From: an uncultured Prevotellaceae bacterium
Lineage (GTDB): Bacteria; Bacteroidota; Bacteroidia; Bacteroidales; Bacteroidaceae
Assembly (NCBI GenBank): GCA_902769705.1
Contig: CACXPX010000005.1
Coordinates: 1 to 64,000 of the forward strand
Length of the DNA: 64,000 nucleotides
Direction: 5' to 3'
Of this stretch, positions 53,007-62,704 are shown piece by piece. The notes beneath the pieces are model-generated. The model did no database searches. It was not told the origin of the DNA and was given only the letters and a program-made list of their open reading frames with translations. The translations under genes were made by a program, and so were the position numbers. Position 1 is the first letter of the stretch, and each line of letters begins with the position of its first letter.

Positions 53007-54185
53007 CTATTTCTTCAAGAACCAAAATGCAGGTCGATAGAATTTATCTTCATCATATTTTTCATCATATTCGTATTTATTTCTTATTGGGTCATTCTTT
53101 CTACTTCCGTCAGTCAAAAAGGTTTTATATGGATATAACCCCATCATATTATTTTGCCAGCTTGTATAAATTCTCATAAATAATAACATAGAAACAAGGA
53201 TTAGTCCTGCTCCCTGTATTGTGATATTCTTTTTTTGAACACAAATATTCGACAAGGTACAAATAATCCCCAACATATAATACCATCCCAAACGTCCACC
53301 ATTTTCTGAACGTATAAAGACCAGAAGAATTACACAAAATACCAATGCCATATTCAGTAGAACAACGTCTCGGCTGTTTTTTGATATTAATCTGTAATTA
53401 TAAAGTATAACTAGCAAAAAGAAAGTCGCCTCTAATAAATATGCTATTCTGAAACCGGCATCCATTGCATACGTTTCACCAGAAACACGTTCTGTCTCGA
53501 TTTCTCCATAAGTCTCAAACAAATTCTGAGGAATAGAGGTCAATCCAATCAAAAAAGCAGCAATCATTAATATGATGACTCTATTTTTCGAATACTTCTT
53601 AATAGGAACAAAATACATGGGGAAAAAGACTACAGCAGAATGATGGAATGAAAAGGCTATAAACCAAACAAGTAAAAATCTCTTAAAGTCTCTTTTTAGT
53701 ATAAACCTTATAGAAAGCCATGCTATAGAACAGCCAAGTACTTGACGAAGATAAGTAAAAGTGAAGAACATCCATAATCCCATAAACATGACAATCGCAA
53801 ACGGTGCATTCTCAGCATAATCCTTTAATGAGAAAAACAATAAAATATAAATAGTAAGAGTGAGAATCAGAATATATATATACCGATTTGAAGTAATAAA
53901 GGAGAGAAAGGCACCAAGACTACTAAAGCCAAATTCTCCCCTAAAGAAATTGTAAGCATACGATCTCCAAGGATTTCCACCGCCACTGGTCACATCAGCC
54001 ATAGAGTCAAAGAGTTCGCCATAAATGTAACGGTCATAACCTCCTAACATATCTCCAAGACCAACAAAAAGGCCTAATGAAAGCATAAAAAAAAGTACCC
54101 ATTGACCTTGGGTTTTCTTGTCCTTCGATAAAGTACCAAAAAGCAATATGACACTGGCTACAAACCAGGACAAATATAGCAGCAT
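53007..54185 (-). CDS. EpsG-family membrane protein, probable polysaccharide polymerase (Wzy)
   Basis: 392 residues with about 10-12 membrane helices, including LLYLSWFVASVILLFGTLSK and FAIVMFMGLWMFFTFTYLRQ, and the EpsG-typical GGYDRYIYGELF near residue 49 and FSFHHSAVVFFPMYFV near the middle. Very AT-rich. EpsG/Wzy proteins join repeat units at the periplasmic face. It is the only polymerase candidate in the block, which supports a Wzx/Wzy-dependent pathway with the flippase at the right edge. Confidence 0.85.
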   Translation of the reverse strand: MLLYLSWFVASVILLFGTLSKDKKTQGQWVLFFMLSLGLFVGLGDMLGGYDRYIYGELFDSMADVTSGGGNPWRSYAYNFFRGEFGFSSLGAFLSFITSNRYIYILILTLTIYILLFFSLKDYAENAPFAIVMFMGLWMFFTFTYLRQVLGCSIAWLSIRFILKRDFKRFLLVWFIAFSFHHSAVVFFPMYFVPIKKYSKNRVIILMIAAFLIGLTSIPQNLFETYGEIETERVSGETYAMDAGFRIAYLLEATFFLLVILYNYRLISKNSRDVVLLNMALVFCVILLVFIRSENGGRLGWYYMLGIICTLSNICVQKKNITIQGAGLILVSMLLFMRIYTSWQNNMMGLYPYKTFLTDGSRKNDPIRNKYEYDEKYDEDKFYRPAFWFLKK

Positions 54186-54192
54186 GATTTAT

Positions 54193-55383
54193 TTAGATTT
54201 TAAAAAGTTGTTCTGATATAAGTCGTCTCTCATGATTAGTGAGCACTTGTACTCGTCCTCTTTCTGCCATTCTTTCGTATGCCTCCACGTCTTCAGGGAT
54301 ACTTTTCAGAATGTCCACCACCTCCGAAGGATGATGATATTCTATACATGACACACCATTTTCAACAGCAATATTCTCTAGCGCATAAGGTGTCCCAATA
54401 ACGAGCAATCCATTTGCCAATGCATCCAGAACCTTTCCTTTGGTGCCTGTGCCAACAGAGATCGGCGTTATTTGAATATCGTGCTTACAAATTTCCTCTA
54501 TATAATCTGGTGCAAATTTGATGTGGTTTACTTCATATTCCACGTTTCTCAATGCCTCTACGTGCATCTCCCATCCCTTTCCAAGGAATGTAATCATATA
54601 GTGAGACCGTAATTCTTCACTATTCTGTATTAACTCTTCATTTAATAAATCTGCCTCCTGTTGCATATAAAAATCACAACGTCCAGCTATCAATAATTTG
54701 ATTTTGGGAGACGAAAAATGTATTCGCTTTTGAGGCTTAGCAATCTCATATCTTGGGTGACGAATAAAATGAGTGTTCAGTTTGGGATTAATCTCCAATA
54801 AAAAGTTCTTGTCCTCTTCTCCAACCAGATGATAAACGATATTTGCACTGTCATCATAGTCACGTTCCATTCTGTAATGCTTGCTATAGTTCGTCACAAC
54901 ACGCCAATATTCTTTCATATTCGACAAGGTCCGTCGTTTTCCCAAGCGCCGATAGAAATGGAGAGAATAACAGTCTGGTACGGTGTGAAGCCGTTTCAGT
55001 TCTTTGAATTGTTTGAGAATTCCCGAAAACTCCTGACTATACACCCATAACAAATCTGGGGGTTGGTTCCTCACTTCTGCACAGTCCTTCTTGCCTAATC
55101 TGATATAATAGTTAATAGGATATTTTAGGAATAGCCTAATAAACGTCAGATGCAACCTGATAATCCATTGCAACCATTTCGGCTGTTTCAACAATCTGAT
55201 TTCCACCCGCAGTTCTTGTTCCACTTGACGGATGACTTCAGCAGAGAGATTGTTGTTATTGTAGCTGTAAACGGTAACGTCTATATTATCAGGACGCTCC
55301 ATCATCAAGTGATAGGGGTGTCCAGAAGGACCACCCATATTCTCTTTATAGGGCGTAACAGGAGTAATGAATACAACTTTCAT
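54193..55383 (-). CDS. GT-B fold glycosyltransferase
   Basis: 396 residues. N terminus MKVVFITPVTPYKENMGGPS is a GT-B acceptor domain, and near residue 325 ITPISVGTGTKGKVLDALAN followed by GLLVIGTPYALENI is a typical nucleotide-sugar binding region of GT4-like enzymes. The central part diverges from standard GT4 sequences, so donor specificity cannot be guessed. Its ATG overlaps the stop of the upstream hddC-gmhB gene (ATGA), indicating coupling. Confidence 0.85.
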   Translation of the reverse strand: MKVVFITPVTPYKENMGGPSGHPYHLMMERPDNIDVTVYSYNNNNLSAEVIRQVEQELRVEIRLLKQPKWLQWIIRLHLTFIRLFLKYPINYYIRLGKKDCAEVRNQPPDLLWVYSQEFSGILKQFKELKRLHTVPDCYSLHFYRRLGKRRTLSNMKEYWRVVTNYSKHYRMERDYDDSANIVYHLVGEEDKNFLLEINPKLNTHFIRHPRYEIAKPQKRIHFSSPKIKLLIAGRCDFYMQQEADLLNEELIQNSEELRSHYMITFLGKGWEMHVEALRNVEYEVNHIKFAPDYIEEICKHDIQITPISVGTGTKGKVLDALANGLLVIGTPYALENIAVENGVSCIEYHHPSEVVDILKSIPEDVEAYERMAERGRVQVLTNHERRLISEQLFKI

Positions 55384-56738
55384 CCGTTCAATATTTGTTT
55401 TACCATGTTCAGAAGTGCATCTTTTTGGTTCGTCTCAATCAAACACACTTGTTTACAACCAGCTGCTTCACCTGCTTTGACATCATTGTCGCTATCACCA
55501 ATCATATACGACTGTGACAGGTCAATATAATAATCCCGAGCAGCTTGCAGCAATAATCCAGGCTTCGGTTTCCTGCAATCACAATTGCACTTGTATTCAA
55601 TTCGCTCCCCAGAAAACCCCTTGTCTGTATGATGGGGACAATAATAGATGGCATCAACAAATGCGCCTTCATGCCCTAAGTCCGTCTCCATTTTGTCATG
55701 TATCCGTTGCAGTTCCTCGAACGTACAATCTCCACGGGCTATCTGAGGCTGGTTAGTCACGACAATGGCTAAATAATCAGAATGATTAATCAATCGGATA
55801 GCATCCGTTACACCATCTATCAACTCCATTTCCTTAACGTTTGTTAGAAAGCCTTTTTTCACATTTATCGTACCATCCCTGTCAAGGAAAATGGCTTTCT
55901 GCTTATTCTTTAGGTTGCGTGCCGAAGGTTTTCCTATCAAAATATCCTTTTCTGTTTCATAAAAACGTTCTGGAGTACCCATATCTTTAATATATTCTGG
56001 AGTATGATAAGCAAATATCTTTCCAGTCCTGATATAGGGCTTCAACACATCACGATCCAAGTCTATTTTGTCGGGTGTTTCAGGATGACGTGGAACATAA
56101 TTCTTGCGCACTTCTTCAAGAAGTTTCGGCGAGATGATTTCAATGCCTGCATTCACACAATTACGATAGTATGTCCGCTTGTCTTCCTTATTCATCCATT
56201 GGAGTACGCGCTGCGTTTCTATTGGCATTCCACCCTTTTCTTGTGGAGGAAGAATCTCCGTCACTAGCAAAGAACTGTCAAACGGATGACCATTCGGATG
56301 AACCATCAGACTTGCCCACGCGAGATGCTCCTGATGGAAAAGAATGAAACGATTGAAGTCGACGTCCAACATCACATCGCCACATAGCAACAAAAAGTCA
56401 TCATCAAGTTCAAGTCTTGGTGCAGAATATTCAATTTTCCTATTTCCCTTTTCAATCTCCAACATTTGGAATAAAGCTCCAGCAGTTCCCAAAGGATGGT
56501 TCTCTACAAAATAGGAAATGTTCACACCGAAACGTTTTCCATCGCCAAAATACTCTTGAATAACATGACCGAGATAGCCTATGACCAAAATAACATCTGT
56601 AAGCCCACACTTCCGTAAGTTCTCAATCTGGTACTCAAGAATAGGCTTCCCACATATCTCTATCATCGGCTTAGGAACATCGTTTTTGATGGAAGCGATG
56701 CGTGTTCCTTTGCCACCAGCCATAATAACGGCCTTCAT
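55380..56738 (-). CDS. Fused heptose-1-P guanylyltransferase (HddC) and bisphosphate phosphatase (GmhB)
   Basis: 452 residues from the ATG at 56738. Residues 1-240 are a sugar-1-phosphate nucleotidyltransferase (MKAVIMAGGKGTRIASIKND, KPMIEICGKPILEYQIENL, LLCGDVMLDVDFNRF). Residues about 275-452 are an HAD phosphatase of the HisB/GmhB group (KAIFLDRDGTINVKKGFLTN, VVTNQPQIARGDCTFEELQR, zinc cysteines in YYCPHH and CNCDCRKPKPG, then SYMIGDSDNDVKAGEAAG). Together they give the phosphatase and GDP-transfer steps of GDP-D-glycero-alpha-D-manno-heptose synthesis. gmhA and hddA directly upstream complete the pathway. Confidence 0.9.
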   Translation of the reverse strand: MKAVIMAGGKGTRIASIKNDVPKPMIEICGKPILEYQIENLRKCGLTDVILVIGYLGHVIQEYFGDGKRFGVNISYFVENHPLGTAGALFQMLEIEKGNRKIEYSAPRLELDDDFLLLCGDVMLDVDFNRFILFHQEHLAWASLMVHPNGHPFDSSLLVTEILPPQEKGGMPIETQRVLQWMNKEDKRTYYRNCVNAGIEIISPKLLEEVRKNYVPRHPETPDKIDLDRDVLKPYIRTGKIFAYHTPEYIKDMGTPERFYETEKDILIGKPSARNLKNKQKAIFLDRDGTINVKKGFLTNVKEMELIDGVTDAIRLINHSDYLAIVVTNQPQIARGDCTFEELQRIHDKMETDLGHEGAFVDAIYYCPHHTDKGFSGERIEYKCNCDCRKPKPGLLLQAARDYYIDLSQSYMIGDSDNDVKAGEAAGCKQVCLIETNQKDALLNMVKQILNG

Positions 56739-56739
56739 C

Positions 56740-57372
56740 TTATCCAAAGAATTTATCTTCCAACATCAAACACAAGCAGTGATACACTGGCAAATGGAGT
56801 TCTTGAATCTTGTATGTTTCAGTTTCAGGGACACGGATGCACACATCTGCATACCGCATCAGCTGATTCTCGCGTTGGCCAGTCAACCCTATCACTTTCA
56901 AGCCCTTCGACTTGGCGGTCACAGCAGCATACAAGACATTCCTACTATTACCAGATGTGGAAATACCGAGATAGACATCTCCTTTCTTGCCATATCCATT
57001 CACTTGTTGAGCGAAAATGAGCTCTGGCTCTGAGTCGTTCATGAAAGCCGTGGTCAGCGAGGAATGGCCGGTCAACGAAATGGCTGGCAAGGCTCCCTGC
57101 AGGTTTTTTGCTAACACTTCGCCTAACTCAGGACTAATCTTCCTCATCTCCTCAGCCTGTTCTCGATAGACTTTCCGCTTCAGTTTGAACTCTTTCATCA
57201 ACTCACCCACGATGTGTTCAGAGTCTGAGGCTGAGCCGCCATTACCCGAAACCAAAAGTTTACGCCCATTTTTGTAAGCTGTTTCTAATATCTCGTATGC
57301 TTTAGCAATCTCCTCTCTGCATTTCACCAACTGAGGATATCGTTCAATCAGATGATCTATATGCTTATTCAT
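56740..57372 (-). CDS. gmhA: Sedoheptulose-7-phosphate isomerase
   Basis: 210 residues, one SIS domain: [20 protein letters not shown] (about 39-58), [40 protein letters not shown] and [20 protein letters not shown]. GmhA converts sedoheptulose 7-phosphate to D-glycero-D-manno-heptose 7-phosphate, the first committed step of nucleotide-heptose synthesis. Its ATG overlaps the hddA stop (ATGA). Confidence 0.94.
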   Translation of the reverse strand: MNKHIDHLIERYPQLVKCREEIAKAYEILETAYKNGRKLLVSGNGGSASDSEHIVGELMKEFKLKRKVYREQAEEMRKISPELGEVLAKNLQGALPAISLTGHSSLTTAFMNDSEPELIFAQQVNGYGKKGDVYLGISTSGNSRNVLYAAVTAKSKGLKVIGLTGQRENQLMRYADVCIRVPETETYKIQELHLPVYHCLCLMLEDKFFG

Positions 57373-58466
57373 TTTAGGATTATATTTTTATCTTCATTTC
57401 TTGGAGAGAGGGTTGGGGTGAGATTTCCCACTTTGTCTGTAGGATAGATTTTCCATCCATGGGCGCCGCCATCGGTAAACTGAAAGGGCATCACGTAACC
57501 TCCAAGTGTTTTTAACGCCTTTTCTACTTCTTTTTTCCGAGTTGGTTCCACAACAAACATAATAAAGCCGCCACCACCGGCACCAGACACCTTGCCAGCT
57601 TTAGCACCAGCCTCCATCGCCGTCTCCATCGCAGCCTGAATCATTGGATTCGTGATATGTGTTGCCATTCGTTTTTTATTTTCCCAACCTATTCTAAGAA
57701 TATCCGCGAAACCATCTATATCGCCTTTTAATACAGCCAGCTTCATGTCAACGGCACTCTGCTTAATTTGATGCATTGCTTCCACAGCATCATTCTTGCC
57801 CTCCGAAGTGTTTTTCTTCTGTTCATCAATGATCTTCGCACTTTCGCGAGATGCACCCGTAAAATAGAGTACCATCGAAGCCTCTAATTCATCAATGATC
57901 CAACGCTTGATCTTCAAGGGATTCACTATAACTATGTCGTTCTGCAAGAACTCCATATAATTGAAGCCACCGAATGCTGCAGCATACTGATCTTGCTTAC
58001 CACCTGACAGACCAAGGTCAATACGTTCAATCTCGTAGGCCAATCGGGCAATTTCGTAATCTCCCAAAGGCAATCCCTGCCACTCGACAAAAGCCTTGAG
58101 AATACACACCACCATCGTTGAAGAAGTTCCCAAGCCAGAACCTGCCGGAGCATCGTTGTAAGTGGTGATCCTGAAACCACAAGGAGTAATATGATAATCT
58201 TTAACTATCCTGTTATACACACCTTTGATGAGGATTGCCTTCCCGTCAATATCCAAATTGTCCACCACAGGATAGGTCACATTACATCCGGAATCAATAG
58301 AATTAATTGTAATTCTATTATCTTCCGTCTCTTCTATCGTACAATAGGCATAGAGATTGATAGTAGCATTGAGAATCAGTCCGCCATAAATATCACTATA
58401 TGGAGATACATCCGAACCGCCTCCTGCCAATCCTAATCGCAATGGTGCTTTACTACGTATAATCAT
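57369..58466 (-). CDS. hddA: D-glycero-alpha-D-manno-heptose 7-phosphate kinase
   Basis: 365 residues, GHMP kinase: [20 protein letters not shown] at the N terminus, the ATP loop [20 protein letters not shown] (about 105-125), [20 protein letters not shown], and [17 protein letters not shown] near the C terminus, the layout of HddA. It forms the 1,7-bisphosphate that the GmhB domain dephosphorylates. The last ~18 residues ([18 protein letters not shown]) are unlike the family end and come from a dispersed repeat at 57396-57427. The ATGA overlap with gmhA is kept. Confidence 0.93.
   Translation of the reverse strand: MIIRSKAPLRLGLAGGGSDVSPYSDIYGGLILNATINLYAYCTIEETEDNRITINSIDSGCNVTYPVVDNLDIDGKAILIKGVYNRIVKDYHITPCGFRITTYNDAPAGSGLGTSSTMVVCILKAFVEWQGLPLGDYEIARLAYEIERIDLGLSGGKQDQYAAAFGGFNYMEFLQNDIVIVNPLKIKRWIIDELEASMVLYFTGASRESAKIIDEQKKNTSEGKNDAVEAMHQIKQSAVDMKLAVLKGDIDGFADILRIGWENKKRMATHITNPMIQAAMETAMEAGAKAGKVSGAGGGGFIMFVVEPTRKKEVEKALKTLGGYVMPFQFTDGGAHGWKIYPTDKVGNLTPTLSPRNEDKNIILK
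57396..57427. repeat. Dispersed repeat forming the end of hddA
   Basis: Minus strand AATCTCACCCCAACCCTCTC then TCCAAGAAATGA. Its translation LTPTLSPR is the peptide often produced when a CTCACCCCAACCCTCTCC-type intergenic repeat is read through in many bacterial genomes. It lies at the very end of the coding sequence. Confidence 0.6.
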
Positions 58467-58468
58467 GA

Positions 58469-59446
58469 TTATCTGATAAAATATTCTATGTTCAAAAACA
58501 TGGTAGCCAGACTTTTTTTCAAAGAATAAAAGGGGATTTTCATAGGATAAAGATGATTCTCTTTTAATTTTGCCAAGACAGCTTTGTTAACGCCCATCGG
58601 CCCCCATTTTTCTCTTTTCTTGTATAAACTATACACACATCCGAACAAGGCACCATCGGCATGTCTCTTGATTTTCTTCGACAATTTGCTATCCGTATCC
58701 TTAAAAGTGGAAGCCAAATGATAAAAAGAGTTGATAATTTCCACTTTATCAGACTGATACTTAATCCATTTCTCCCCAGTCCGGGTATGGCTTATCGATC
58801 CATTTCTAATCACATAATTGTAAATGACGTTGCTCTTAAACAGGACCTTTTCTGCCACAGCCATCATTCGATAAGTTAATTCTACATCCTGCTGAGTAAG
58901 ACCAGGCTTAAAGCGCAAGTTATTTGCCAACAGAAAATCACGCCTGAGCAACAAGGCACATACAGACCCAGGCACATAACCTTTGAGAATGGCATCACGC
59001 CCAGAAATAACAACATCATGAGGAACTGTTTGATGAGTCACACCTGTTCCTTTTATTGTTTCGGGATTATAACACCATTGAAAAACGAAGTCAAATACAT
59101 CAATATCATCATCATTTTCCAGCACTTCCACTATAGGAGAAAGGTCTGTAAGCACCAAATCGTCAGCATCAACAAACCAAATATACTTACTGTCTGAATG
59201 CTCAATACCAGTATTTCGGGCAACACTTAGGCCACCATTCTCCCTATTGACCATTTGCAAATTATCATGGTCTTTCTTGAGTTTTTCGACTATTTCTGGA
59301 CCTTTGTCTGTTGACCCGTCATTCACAACAAGAACATTAAACAAATCAACAGGCAAATTAGATGCATAAATAGAATCGATTATACGCTCAATATAATCTT
59401 CCGACTCATACATTGGAATAACAATGGTCAATTTCTTCTCACTCAT
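58469..59446 (-). CDS. Family 2 glycosyltransferase
   Basis: 325 residues, GT-A fold: [60 protein letters not shown] and [14 protein letters not shown] (DxD metal site). A C-terminal helical extension ([20 protein letters not shown]) follows. Its start overlaps the end of the licD gene by 8 bases. Donor unknown. Confidence 0.93.
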   Translation of the reverse strand: MSEKKLTIVIPMYESEDYIERIIDSIYASNLPVDLFNVLVVNDGSTDKGPEIVEKLKKDHDNLQMVNRENGGLSVARNTGIEHSDSKYIWFVDADDLVLTDLSPIVEVLENDDDIDVFDFVFQWCYNPETIKGTGVTHQTVPHDVVISGRDAILKGYVPGSVCALLLRRDFLLANNLRFKPGLTQQDVELTYRMMAVAEKVLFKSNVIYNYVIRNGSISHTRTGEKWIKYQSDKVEIINSFYHLASTFKDTDSKLSKKIKRHADGALFGCVYSLYKKREKWGPMGVNKAVLAKLKENHLYPMKIPFYSLKKSLATMFLNIEYFIR

Positions 59447-60380
59447 ATTTAATTCCTTTTTCTTTTAGGACTTCTGTATATGGCCGACTTGTGTCAAGCA
59501 CCTTAAACGTATGCATGGCAAAGCCTGTCTTCACGGGCTTTTGATAGTCACCATATTTCATGGTCAGATAATCGTGGTAATGAGCAGGCACAGGTATCTT
59601 TGTAAATTCAAAGTCCATCATCTGCAAATGGTCATAATCAGCTCTAAGAGATTTGTCGTTTTTCTGCAAAAAACTCAACTCACCAATATACTGTATGTCT
59701 TCCCTGTCATTATAACGTTGACAAACTTCCTCAAATTGAGCAAAGAGACGTTTCTGATAGGAGCCACCAACTTTGGCACCCATGAATTTAAACTTAAGAT
59801 AATAGTACAAGCGTACCAATCTACGTGGCATAGAAATACCAGGTTGCTTGAAATAATCCTTATCACATGTAACCACACGTTGGTATTGGGAAAACAACTT
59901 TACTGCTTCTTTCCACTGACGTTCGAACAACTTTTCATCATCAATATAGGCATCCAAAGGGAAAATATCGATGAAAATGCCATGCTTGGTGAGATAGGGA
60001 TTCTCATATCCAGTCGTATCGAGGTTCAGCAACTTTGCATCACCATAAATGAAGTGTGGGTCAACATGGAAGTTCTCAAAGAAATATGGATGCTTGAATT
60101 CATCTGCTGCCACCTTACACAACACCTCATAATCTTCACGTGGCATCATGAAATCTAAATCGTCGTCCCACGGAATGAACCCTTTATGACGCACAGCACC
60201 CAAGATGGTACCCGCATTGGCGGCAAGATGAAGACCGTATTTATCGCAAACACGCTTCAATTCGGCATACAAGTCGAGCTCAATAGCCCACACCTCCTTC
60301 ATCTGGCGGTCTATTTGATGCCCCCAGCGTTCTTCTTCCTTAAAAAACTCTTTAGGTATATCTATTTTTAAATCTACCAT
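59439..60380 (-). CDS. LicD-family phosphotransferase
   Basis: 313 residues with the LicD signature GTILGAVRHKGFIPWDDDLD followed by FMMPREDYEVL (about 60-90), a nucleotidyltransferase-like DxD site. Later GIFIDIFPLDAYIDDEKLFE is also typical. LicD proteins attach phosphocholine or related phospho-groups to glycans from CDP- or similar donors. No choline activation genes are in the window, so the substituent is unknown. Confidence 0.9.
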   Translation of the reverse strand: MVDLKIDIPKEFFKEEERWGHQIDRQMKEVWAIELDLYAELKRVCDKYGLHLAANAGTILGAVRHKGFIPWDDDLDFMMPREDYEVLCKVAADEFKHPYFFENFHVDPHFIYGDAKLLNLDTTGYENPYLTKHGIFIDIFPLDAYIDDEKLFERQWKEAVKLFSQYQRVVTCDKDYFKQPGISMPRRLVRLYYYLKFKFMGAKVGGSYQKRLFAQFEEVCQRYNDREDIQYIGELSFLQKNDKSLRADYDHLQMMDFEFTKIPVPAHYHDYLTMKYGDYQKPVKTGFAMHTFKVLDTSRPYTEVLKEKGIKYE

Positions 60381-60385
60381 ATTAT

Positions 60386-61669
60386 CTACAGTCGACCATC
60401 AATATGTGCCTTATCCAGAATGCCCTTCACATCGAAAACAACTCCATGCTCAATGTCTTTCAAGAATTCACGAACATCTACATCCTTGAACTCGTTATGA
60501 GCCACGCAAAGAATCACAGCATCGAATTTTCCTTTCAGCTGCGACATTTCACCGTCAAACAATTCTAGGTCGTATTCTTTCTTCACAATAGCCGGCTTGG
60601 CCCATGGATCAAAAATTTGAGCGTTTACATGATACTCCTTAAGAGCGTTATAAATATTTACGACTTTGGTGTTTCGGACATCCGGACAATTTTCCTTGAA
60701 CGTGAATCCCAACATCAAAATGTTGGAATCAAGAACTTGTATGCCCTTTTTAAGCATCAGCTTAATGGTCTCATTGGCCACATATTCGCCCATACCATCG
60801 TTCATGCGGCGTCCGGCAAGTATAATCTCGGGATTATACCCATAGCGTTGTGCGCATTGAGCCAAGTAATATGGGTCCACGCCTATGCAGTGTCCTCCCA
60901 CAAGACCAGGCTTGAAGGGCAAGAAGTTCCATTTGGTAGAAGCTGCCTCCAACACATCCTGTGTGTCAATACCCATCTTGTTGAATATCTTCGACAGTTC
61001 ATTGACGAAAGCAATGTTTATGTCACGTTGGGAATTTTCAATCACTTTGGCTGCCTCTGCCACCTTAATGGAAGGTGCCTTATGCGTGCCCGCAGTGATG
61101 ACACTGGCATAAACGTCATTAACAACGTCGGCAATCTCTGGTGTTGAGCCAGAGGTAACTTTCTTAATATGTTCAACAGTATGTTTTTTGTCGCCAGGAT
61201 TGATGCGTTCCGGACTATAACCAGCAAAGAAATCGACATTGAAAGTCATTCCAGACACCTTCTCCACCACAGGTATGCACTCATCTTCCGTTACACCAGG
61301 ATAAACGGTGGATTCAAAAACCACGATATCATTTTTTGATATGACCTTGCCCACTGTTTCACTCGCTTTATATAAAGGAGTAAGGTCGGGGTTGTTGTTC
61401 TCGTCAACGGGTGTCGGTACCGCTACAATATAGAAATTGCAATCACGTATTTTTACCAATTCGGTAGTACACACGAATCCGTGTTTGGAGATTGCTTCTT
61501 GCAGTAACTCATCGGCCACTTCTAACGTCGCGTCATGTCCACCCATTAAGGCATCAACACGACTCTGGTTCATATCAAACCCTATTGTTGGGTATTTTGT
61601 CGAAAACAGACGAGCCAATGGCAATCCCACATACCCAAGGCCGATAACACAAATTTTAATATTATTCAT
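60386..61669 (-). CDS. UDP-N-acetyl-hexosamine 6-dehydrogenase (nucleotide-sugar dehydrogenase)
   Basis: 427 residues from the ATG at 61669; an ATG at 61702 lies inside the upstream gene and is not used. NAD site IKICVIGLGYVGLPLARLFS, VAVPTPVDENNNPDL, FESTVYPGVTEDECIPVVEK, and the active-site Cys in GLVGGHCIGVDPYYLAQCAQ, then FTFKENCPDVRNTKV. It resembles TviB/WbpA/WbpO enzymes that oxidise UDP-HexNAc to the uronic acid. With the epimerase 11 bases upstream, UDP-GalNAc uronic acid is the likely product. Confidence 0.92.
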   Translation of the reverse strand: MNNIKICVIGLGYVGLPLARLFSTKYPTIGFDMNQSRVDALMGGHDATLEVADELLQEAISKHGFVCTTELVKIRDCNFYIVAVPTPVDENNNPDLTPLYKASETVGKVISKNDIVVFESTVYPGVTEDECIPVVEKVSGMTFNVDFFAGYSPERINPGDKKHTVEHIKKVTSGSTPEIADVVNDVYASVITAGTHKAPSIKVAEAAKVIENSQRDINIAFVNELSKIFNKMGIDTQDVLEAASTKWNFLPFKPGLVGGHCIGVDPYYLAQCAQRYGYNPEIILAGRRMNDGMGEYVANETIKLMLKKGIQVLDSNILMLGFTFKENCPDVRNTKVVNIYNALKEYHVNAQIFDPWAKPAIVKKEYDLELFDGEMSQLKGKFDAVILCVAHNEFKDVDVREFLKDIEHGVVFDVKGILDKAHIDGRL

Positions 61670-61680
61670 ATATAAAATGA

Positions 61681-62649
61681 TTAAAGATTTTCCCAATACC
61701 ATTTTGTGGCTTCTTTCAAGCCGTCTCGTAAACTGTATTTTGGAGCGTAACCCAATAGTGACTTCGCCTTATCTATACATGCAAGGGAATGAGGAATGTC
61801 CCCTAAGCGGTTCGGTCCATGAACAGCGTTTACGTCAAGGATTCGACTATCGTATTCTCCCATAAACTCTTTCATGAAACCCACCAGCTGGTTCAAGGTA
61901 GTGCGTTCGCCAAAAGCCACATTGTATATTTGGTTCACTGCCTCAGAATTATTTGTCTCAAGAGCCAGCATATTCATTTGAATGACATTATCTACATACG
62001 TAAAATCACGACTATACTCTCCGTCACCATTGATGACGGGAGCTGCAAGCGATTTCAACTGTTTGAAGAAAAGAGGAATAACTGCAGCATAAGCGCCATG
62101 AGGATCTTGCCTGCGTCCAAACACATTGAAGTACCTCAGTCCAACATACTCGATACCGTATGTACGTGCAAAGACATCGGCATACAGTTCATCCACATAT
62201 TTCGTGATGGCATACGGAGAAAGAGGACGGCCAATGACATCCTCCACCTTGGGGAGCGTCTTGCTGTCACCATAGGTGGAGCTGCTGGCTGCAAAAACGA
62301 ATCGCTTGATTCCCGCATCCCTTGCAGCAACCAACATATTTAGAAATCCTCCTATATTAACTGCATTGGTTGTAATAGGATCTTTAATAGAACGGGGCAC
62401 AGACCCCAAGGCAGCCTCATGAAGCACATACTCCATGCCATCAACAGCTCTCTTGCAGTCATCCATATTCCTAATATCACCTACCTGTAATTCAAATCTT
62501 CCGCGATAAGAATCAAAAAACGGCAAGATATTCTCAATATGCCCTGTGGCAAAATTGTCTAAGACTCTCACCGTATGGCCTTCGGCCAATAAATGTTCAC
62601 ATAAATTGGAGCCAATAAAGCCGGCACCGCCAGTTACTAATACTTTCAT
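61681..62649 (-). CDS. UDP-N-acetylglucosamine 4-epimerase (TviC/WbpP type)
   Basis: 322 residues, extended SDR: KVLVTGGAGFIGSNLCEHLL at the N terminus, FVFAASSSTYGDSKTLPKVE, YxxxK in SPYAITKYVDELYADVFART, and GLRYFNVFGRRQDPHGAYAA, all typical of TviC/WbpP. It converts UDP-GlcNAc to UDP-GalNAc (or the uronic-acid forms). Pairing with the dehydrogenase mirrors the tviB-tviC arrangement of the Vi antigen pathway. Confidence 0.9.
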   Translation of the reverse strand: MKVLVTGGAGFIGSNLCEHLLAEGHTVRVLDNFATGHIENILPFFDSYRGRFELQVGDIRNMDDCKRAVDGMEYVLHEAALGSVPRSIKDPITTNAVNIGGFLNMLVAARDAGIKRFVFAASSSTYGDSKTLPKVEDVIGRPLSPYAITKYVDELYADVFARTYGIEYVGLRYFNVFGRRQDPHGAYAAVIPLFFKQLKSLAAPVINGDGEYSRDFTYVDNVIQMNMLALETNNSEAVNQIYNVAFGERTTLNQLVGFMKEFMGEYDSRILDVNAVHGPNRLGDIPHSLACIDKAKSLLGYAPKYSLRDGLKEATKWYWENL

Positions 62650-62704
62650 TATAATAATATACTATTTAAGTTTCTAAAGCTGGAAGGAACTTACAAGATT
62701 CATA

